The notes beneath the pieces are model-generated. The model worked only from the letters and a program-made list of their open reading frames with translations, searched no databases and was not told the DNA's origin. This document shows positions 59,463 to 64,000 of a stretch of 64,000 nucleotides of DNA, piece after piece. The number at the start of each line of letters is the position of its first letter. Within the stretch, counting starts at the first letter, position 1. The translations under genes were made by a program, and so were the position numbers. The DNA is from Neptunomonas japonica JAMM 1380 (lineage in GTDB: Bacteria > Pseudomonadota > Gammaproteobacteria > Pseudomonadales > Balneatricaceae), in the NCBI RefSeq assembly GCF_016592555.1, contig NZ_AP014546.1:1553501-1617500 (forward strand), given 5' to 3'.

Positions 59463-61552
59463 GTTTTGATGCACAAAAACTATTTGAATTGTTGCCGGCT
59501 ATTCACCGTATCCGTGATGCCGAACTGGCTAAGTCTCTTGGTCTTGAACGTGGCCCATTAGAAGAGTTAGTTGCTGTATTGGCCGAGCAAATTGATGTGG
59601 CAGAGGAGAGCCTAGACCAGCTTTACGATGACCTCTTTGTTGAGACGTGTGCTGACTGGATAGTGCCTTACATAGGAGACCTCATTGGATACCATAGTTT
59701 ACATAACGTAGTCGCTAAGGTAGCAAGCCCACGAGCAGAAGTGGCACATACGATTGCATTACGACGGCGTAAAGGTACAGCGCTGGTACTTGAACAATTA
59801 GCACGGGATGTAACGGCGTGGGATGCGCGCGTGGTTGAATATTTTCAGCGTATTAATACCACGCAATATATGAATCATATAAGGCCGCATAATTTACAAT
59901 CACCCGATCTTCGTAAAAGTGAAGCGCTTGAGTGGATTGGAACAGGATTTGAAACGGCTAACCGGACTATTAATGTTCGTCGTGTAGAGTCTCTTGGGCG
60001 CCATAATATACCGAATATTGGGTTGCATCTGTGGCGTATAAAAGCCTATCCACGTTCTCAAACGCCTGCTTATCGTGCTGGCCCGCATCGATACTTCATA
60101 AACCCGCTTGGTTATGACGCACCTCTATACAATCACCCGCAAGCAGAAGATGACATTAGTCATTTAGCTGAACCAGATAATGTTCCCCTGCCGTTATCTC
60201 GGCGGCGTATGCACCGGTATTTGGAACGCTATGTTGCCCAGCGCCCCAGTGTTGGCGAGCCGCTGGATAATCCAACGCCCAGTGTTGTGCTCAGAGTTGA
60301 TGGTGTGATGATTGAACGAGATAAAATTCGAGTCTGTAACTTAAGCGACGAGGGTGCTACGTGGGCAAATATGCCACCATCCTCAGGAAATTATGCCATC
60401 GATCCTGCACTTGGCCGCGTAGCATTACCGGCGGATGTGAATGATCCTACCGATGTGCGTTTGACGTGGTATGAAGGTTTCAGCACGGATGTGGGCGGTG
60501 GCGAATATGAGCGAGGCGAAAGCTTGCCAACGCCTTTAGAGGGTACACAACTAGTACGCGTGCCGGATGACCACTCAACACTGGCCGCGGCGTTATTGGA
60601 TATTAGTGGTGATGGTGTCATTGAGATTACTGATAACAGCCGTTATAGCGAGAGCTTAGAGATAAATGTGGTCGCAAATGGTCATGTGGAAATTCGTGCA
60701 ATGAATAATCGTCGACCCGTGCTGGAGTTGGCTGGGATGATAATCCGTGGTGATAGTAATAGTAGTTGCACGTTAAATGGGTTGTTAATGAGTGGAGCGC
60801 CGATGGTGATTCCTGATGAGCTGGGGAATGCCCTTTCTCAGCTTCATATTTTGCATACTACATTAGTTCCAGGTATCGCATTAAACGCTAACGGCTCTCC
60901 ACAGCACAGTGGTGAGGCGAGCATAGAGAGCGCGCTTACTGGGCTGAAAATACAAATTACTCGCTCGATTATCGGTGCCGTTAGAACGCATGCGCGTAGC
61001 CAGGTAGATGCTGAAGATAGTTTTATCGATGCGAATATGCCTGAAAATGTTGCTTTTGCTGCTGCTGATGGAGAAGCCTCGGGAGCTGAGTTATCACTTG
61101 TTGCCTGTACGGTGGTGGGCAAGGTGCATGCGAGTGAGTTTTCATTAGTATCAAATAGCATTTTATTTTCAGCACTGGCTAGCGGCGATAGTTGGATTAG
61201 TCCCGTTAGAGTGGTGCGTAAACAAGCGGGGTGTGTGCGCTTCTCTTGGCTGCCATTTAATTCGATTGTGCCTGCACGTTATCGTTGCCAACCTGATTCG
61301 CTACAGGCTGCGCAGAGTATCGTTCCGCATTTCACTTCTCTTCATTACGGTACGGCTGCTTATGGTCAGCTATCCAGCAGCACTGCAGATCAAATTGTGC
61401 GTGGTGCAGATGATGAAAGTGAAATGGGTGCATTTCATCATTTATATGCTTCTCAGCGTGAAACTAACTTGCATATTCGTTTGGCAGAATATTTGCGGGT
61501 AGGCATGAGCGCCGGAATTTTTTTACGAATCGTGAGGGAGTACAGATTATGA
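59459..61552 (+). CDS. Phage tail protein I-like baseplate protein with beta-helix tail
   Basis: The 697-aa protein begins with a tail-protein-I-like region: LFELLPAIHRIRDAELAKSL, YDDLFVETCADWIVPYIGDL and LRRRKGTALVLEQLARDVTA. Residues 350-600 contain repeated beta turns (LEINVVANGHVEIRAMNNRR, LELAGMIIRGDSNSSCTLNG), a right-handed beta-helix-like domain. It overlaps the next gene (ATGA at 61549). It likely forms the outer wedge that carries fibres. Confidence 0.85.
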   Translation: MSFDAQKLFELLPAIHRIRDAELAKSLGLERGPLEELVAVLAEQIDVAEESLDQLYDDLFVETCADWIVPYIGDLIGYHSLHNVVAKVASPRAEVAHTIALRRRKGTALVLEQLARDVTAWDARVVEYFQRINTTQYMNHIRPHNLQSPDLRKSEALEWIGTGFETANRTINVRRVESLGRHNIPNIGLHLWRIKAYPRSQTPAYRAGPHRYFINPLGYDAPLYNHPQAEDDISHLAEPDNVPLPLSRRRMHRYLERYVAQRPSVGEPLDNPTPSVVLRVDGVMIERDKIRVCNLSDEGATWANMPPSSGNYAIDPALGRVALPADVNDPTDVRLTWYEGFSTDVGGGEYERGESLPTPLEGTQLVRVPDDHSTLAAALLDISGDGVIEITDNSRYSESLEINVVANGHVEIRAMNNRRPVLELAGMIIRGDSNSSCTLNGLLMSGAPMVIPDELGNALSQLHILHTTLVPGIALNANGSPQHSGEASIESALTGLKIQITRSIIGAVRTHARSQVDAEDSFIDANMPENVAFAAADGEASGAELSLVACTVVGKVHASEFSLVSNSILFSALASGDSWISPVRVVRKQAGCVRFSWLPFNSIVPARYRCQPDSLQAAQSIVPHFTSLHYGTAAYGQLSSSTADQIVRGADDESEMGAFHHLYASQRETNLHIRLAEYLRVGMSAGIFLRIVREYRL

Positions 61553-64000
61553 CTTTCGATCTAAGCCGCATTCGTTTTGATGCCCGTAAGGATTTCTTGG
61601 GCGTCGTCATGCAGCAAGGCCGTGTCCAATTGGACTCTGATTGGAACGAGTGGGTCGCGCAATTGGCGCGCCGCCTACAGGCAGGCACGTTAGATACGTT
61701 CAATGGAAGCGTTGTTCCACGCACAACGCATGATGGTTTTCTTATTGAGGCAACGGGTGGCGCGCTGAGTATTGGCGCTGGGCGTATCTATGTTGATGGC
61801 TTATTAGCTGAAAATCATGGTGGTCCACCCCATGTTTGGAATGCACAACTGGCCGAACTGAACGGTACTGCAAGCGTTGATTTTACTCGTCAGCCTTATC
61901 GACGTGCCTATCCATCTGAGAGCTTTGATCGTGACCCATTACTAGGTGGCGGGCCTCATCTAGTGTATGTGGATGTGTGGCAGCGCGATGTGAGTGCATT
62001 GCAGCAGCCCGATCTCATTGAATCAGCTATAGGTGTGGATACAACAGGGCGCCGACAAACCGTATGGCAAGTCAAGGTGTTGGAAGATGTAGGCAATATT
62101 TCAAAAGATACCTTAGATGAAGATATTCGCGGTTGGCGTGAAGTAATAGCGCCTTCAGCTGGGCGCCTAACAACGACAATTAGTGCACCGCCAGTAGAGG
62201 AAGGTAATCCATGTTTGATAACTCCTGATGCCGGGTATAGAGGGTTAGAAAATCAACTCTATCGGGTTGAAGTGCATACAGGAGGGCCTTTGGGTGTCGC
62301 TACTTTTAAATGGTCTCGTGATAATGCTACGGTTGCTTCGCGTGTGACACATATTAACTCCGAGCGTGACAGAATCACGCTAGAGAGTATTGGCCGTGAT
62401 GATCTACTGCGTTTTAATGATGGCGATTGGGTTGAAGTGACTGATGACTGGCGTGAGCTGAACAACTTACCCGGGGAGCTACGTCGTATTCGAACAGGAG
62501 GTGGTGTTGATGAGACTGCCCGTACCCTTACATTTGATCAGCCTTTACCGGCTGAGCCTACGAGTAGTGCAGACTCTAGCCATTTTCCTGTGGGCGGTAA
62601 TAATGCCACAGATCCTAAACGTAATACGCGGGTTGTTCGTTGGGATCAATCAGGCGTAGTACGTCGTGAAGATGGCAGTGACGTTCATAACTTAAATAGC
62701 CCGTCCAGTGCTGGAGATATCGTTATTCCGTCATTGGCCAACGGTATATTTCTTGAACACGGTATTGTGGTGTCTTTTGATCTGGACTCAAATCCAGACC
62801 TATACCCTTCAGGAGGTGAATTTAAAAGTGGAGATCACTGGGTATTTGCTGCACGCAGTACAGATGCCAGTATTGAGCTGCTTGATAAGGCTGCTCCGTT
62901 AGGCATACACCATCACTTTGCACGATTAGCGCGTGTTGATTTTCCTAATAACGAAACAGATTTTAGAACTCTATGGCCCGCTATTCTTGATGGAGAGGAT
63001 TGTAGTTGTACGGTGTGTGTGACTGTTGAAAATCATAATAATGGCACAGCAACTATTCAACAGGCGATCGACACTATCAAAGATACCGGAGGTTCCATCT
63101 GTTTGGGCATTGGTACTTATAATATCGATCGTCCTTTAAGCATGACAGGTGCACGCTCGTTGACAGTAAAAGGTCAAGGGTGGGCTTCTTTGCTGGTGGG
63201 GACTGAACCAGGTGAGATTTTGGAAATTGCGGACTGCAAAGGTGTAACACTTGAAAACTTTACGGCTATCGCGTCGGCGGGTAAGTCGGGTACTAGCAGT
63301 GTAATTGCTGCACATAATGTTGTTGATTTACACCTTGATCATATCAACATACTTGGGCTTGCGGTTGAGCGTAGTACCAGTATCGGTATTGGCCTGTCAG
63401 GTTTGATTTTAGGCGCGAATATTAACCAATGTGTCATTGTTGCTGAGCGTGGGGTCGCCACTGTTACGACAGGAAAACGTAATTTTGTGATGACAGTTGA
63501 GCTTTGTATAGAAAAAAACCTGATGTTCTGTAGTCAACGGGCAATAAGCTTTGATGCAATTAGCATGCACTTTGGCAACACTCATATCGCTACAAATCTA
63601 ATGCTAGCGGGTAGTGATGCCGCACTTGTTATCACCGGCACTGTGTTAGAGCGTTCCAAGATGATTCTTACTGACAATACGATAACTAGTAGCGGTGATG
63701 GTATACGAGCTGGTGTGGGATCTTTAACGATCAGAAATAATAAAATAAGTGGTGCCGGTAAGAAGAGTGGTCATGGGGTTGTATTACAACAAGGACTTGG
63801 CCCGGGCCCCATTGATCAGGTTAGTATTACGGCTAACAGTTTGTCGTTATTAGATGGCAATGCTGTGGCGGTTAATGCTCGAATGCAAGCTATTACAATC
63901 GCAGATAACAGTATTGAAAAAATTGGCCTTGGCGCTTTGGTCATGAGTGAAGATGCTAGCGCTGAGTTGATGCTGATACGAGGGAATCGGTGTCATCATC
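61549..64000 (+). CDS. DUF6519-like protein with right-handed beta-helix (3' partial)
   Basis: The frame is open from ATG 61549 to the window end (817 codons, no stop). The N-terminus (FDLSRIRFDARKDFLGVVMQ, QGRVQLDSDWNEWVAQLARR) is the DUF6519 signature found in eCIS loci after the wedge genes. The second part, from ATIQQAIDTIKDTGGSICLG, is a beta-helix with turns such as LTVKGQGWASLLVG and VDLHLDHINILGL, followed by TIRNNKISGAGKKSGHGVVL. It may be the baseplate-attached receptor-binding or fibre base protein. No tail-fibre gene is visible in the window. Confidence 0.85.
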   Translation, partial: MTFDLSRIRFDARKDFLGVVMQQGRVQLDSDWNEWVAQLARRLQAGTLDTFNGSVVPRTTHDGFLIEATGGALSIGAGRIYVDGLLAENHGGPPHVWNAQLAELNGTASVDFTRQPYRRAYPSESFDRDPLLGGGPHLVYVDVWQRDVSALQQPDLIESAIGVDTTGRRQTVWQVKVLEDVGNISKDTLDEDIRGWREVIAPSAGRLTTTISAPPVEEGNPCLITPDAGYRGLENQLYRVEVHTGGPLGVATFKWSRDNATVASRVTHINSERDRITLESIGRDDLLRFNDGDWVEVTDDWRELNNLPGELRRIRTGGGVDETARTLTFDQPLPAEPTSSADSSHFPVGGNNATDPKRNTRVVRWDQSGVVRREDGSDVHNLNSPSSAGDIVIPSLANGIFLEHGIVVSFDLDSNPDLYPSGGEFKSGDHWVFAARSTDASIELLDKAAPLGIHHHFARLARVDFPNNETDFRTLWPAILDGEDCSCTVCVTVENHNNGTATIQQAIDTIKDTGGSICLGIGTYNIDRPLSMTGARSLTVKGQGWASLLVGTEPGEILEIADCKGVTLENFTAIASAGKSGTSSVIAAHNVVDLHLDHINILGLAVERSTSIGIGLSGLILGANINQCVIVAERGVATVTTGKRNFVMTVELCIEKNLMFCSQRAISFDAISMHFGNTHIATNLMLAGSDAALVITGTVLERSKMILTDNTITSSGDGIRAGVGSLTIRNNKISGAGKKSGHGVVLQQGLGPGPIDQVSITANSLSLLDGNAVAVNARMQAITIADNSIEKIGLGALVMSEDASAELMLIRGNRCHH

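Overview
The window looks like a chromosomal stretch of a Gammaproteobacterium, probably marine (inferred from moderate G+C, a tRNA-Cys remnant with encoded CCA, Vibrio-type attC sites and Gram-negative phage lysis genes). It holds three accessory blocks: the right-hand part of a prophage, a small integron cassette cluster with no integrase gene, and most of an extracellular contractile injection system (eCIS) locus that runs off the right edge.

Block 1 (1-26.8 kb) is a lambda-type siphovirus prophage with an HK97-type head; its left end and integrase lie outside the window. In order: a Rha/KilAC antirepressor-like gene (5' truncated), an O-like replication initiator containing iteron-like repeats, small accessory genes, a VRR-NUC nuclease, a candidate Q-type late regulator, a terminator-rich late control region, a lysis cassette (XhlA-like protein, M15 endolysin, holin-like protein, nested Rz/Rz1 spanins), an HNH endonuclease, terS/terL, portal, protease and capsid, head-tail joining genes, tail tube, a G/GT pair joined by a -1 frameshift site, tape measure, a beta-helix tailspike, DUF1833 and NlpC proteins, a TipJ-type tip protein, a leftward Cro/C1-type repressor, and a tRNA-Cys 3' remnant that marks the attachment site.

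Block 2 (about 26.8-33.2 kb) is A+T-rich. It has paired hairpin repeats, then cassettes each ending in a recognisable attC site (four sites at 28.3, 28.7, 29.3 and 29.9 kb). The cassette genes encode an unknown 316-aa protein, a small membrane protein, a DUF2846-like lipoprotein, a membrane/coiled-coil protein, and a DUF4262 protein with a small partner. A diverged 56-bp repeat flanks the array. No integron integrase is present, so this is a CALIN-type cluster. Small poorly conserved genes and a gene-poor stretch follow.

Block 3 (33.3-64 kb) is the eCIS: an alpha/beta hydrolase, a sigma-54 activator, a small winged-helix-like protein, sheath, tube, a zinc-motif chaperone-like protein, a disordered protein, DUF4255 cap, AAA+ ATPase, two DUF4157 proteins with different C-terminal domains, a subtilisin-like protease with two P-domains, tube/LysM hub proteins, gpD-like hub, gpV-like spike, PAAR-like tip, gp25, two large baseplate proteins, a tail-protein-I-like wedge and a DUF6519/beta-helix protein cut by the window end. 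Nearly all genes are co-directional with start/stop overlaps. I infer that the activator switches on a sigma-54 promoter just upstream of the structural operon, and that the DUF4157 proteins and the protease are payload or maturation components. All family assignments were made by reading the sequence; no database search was run.
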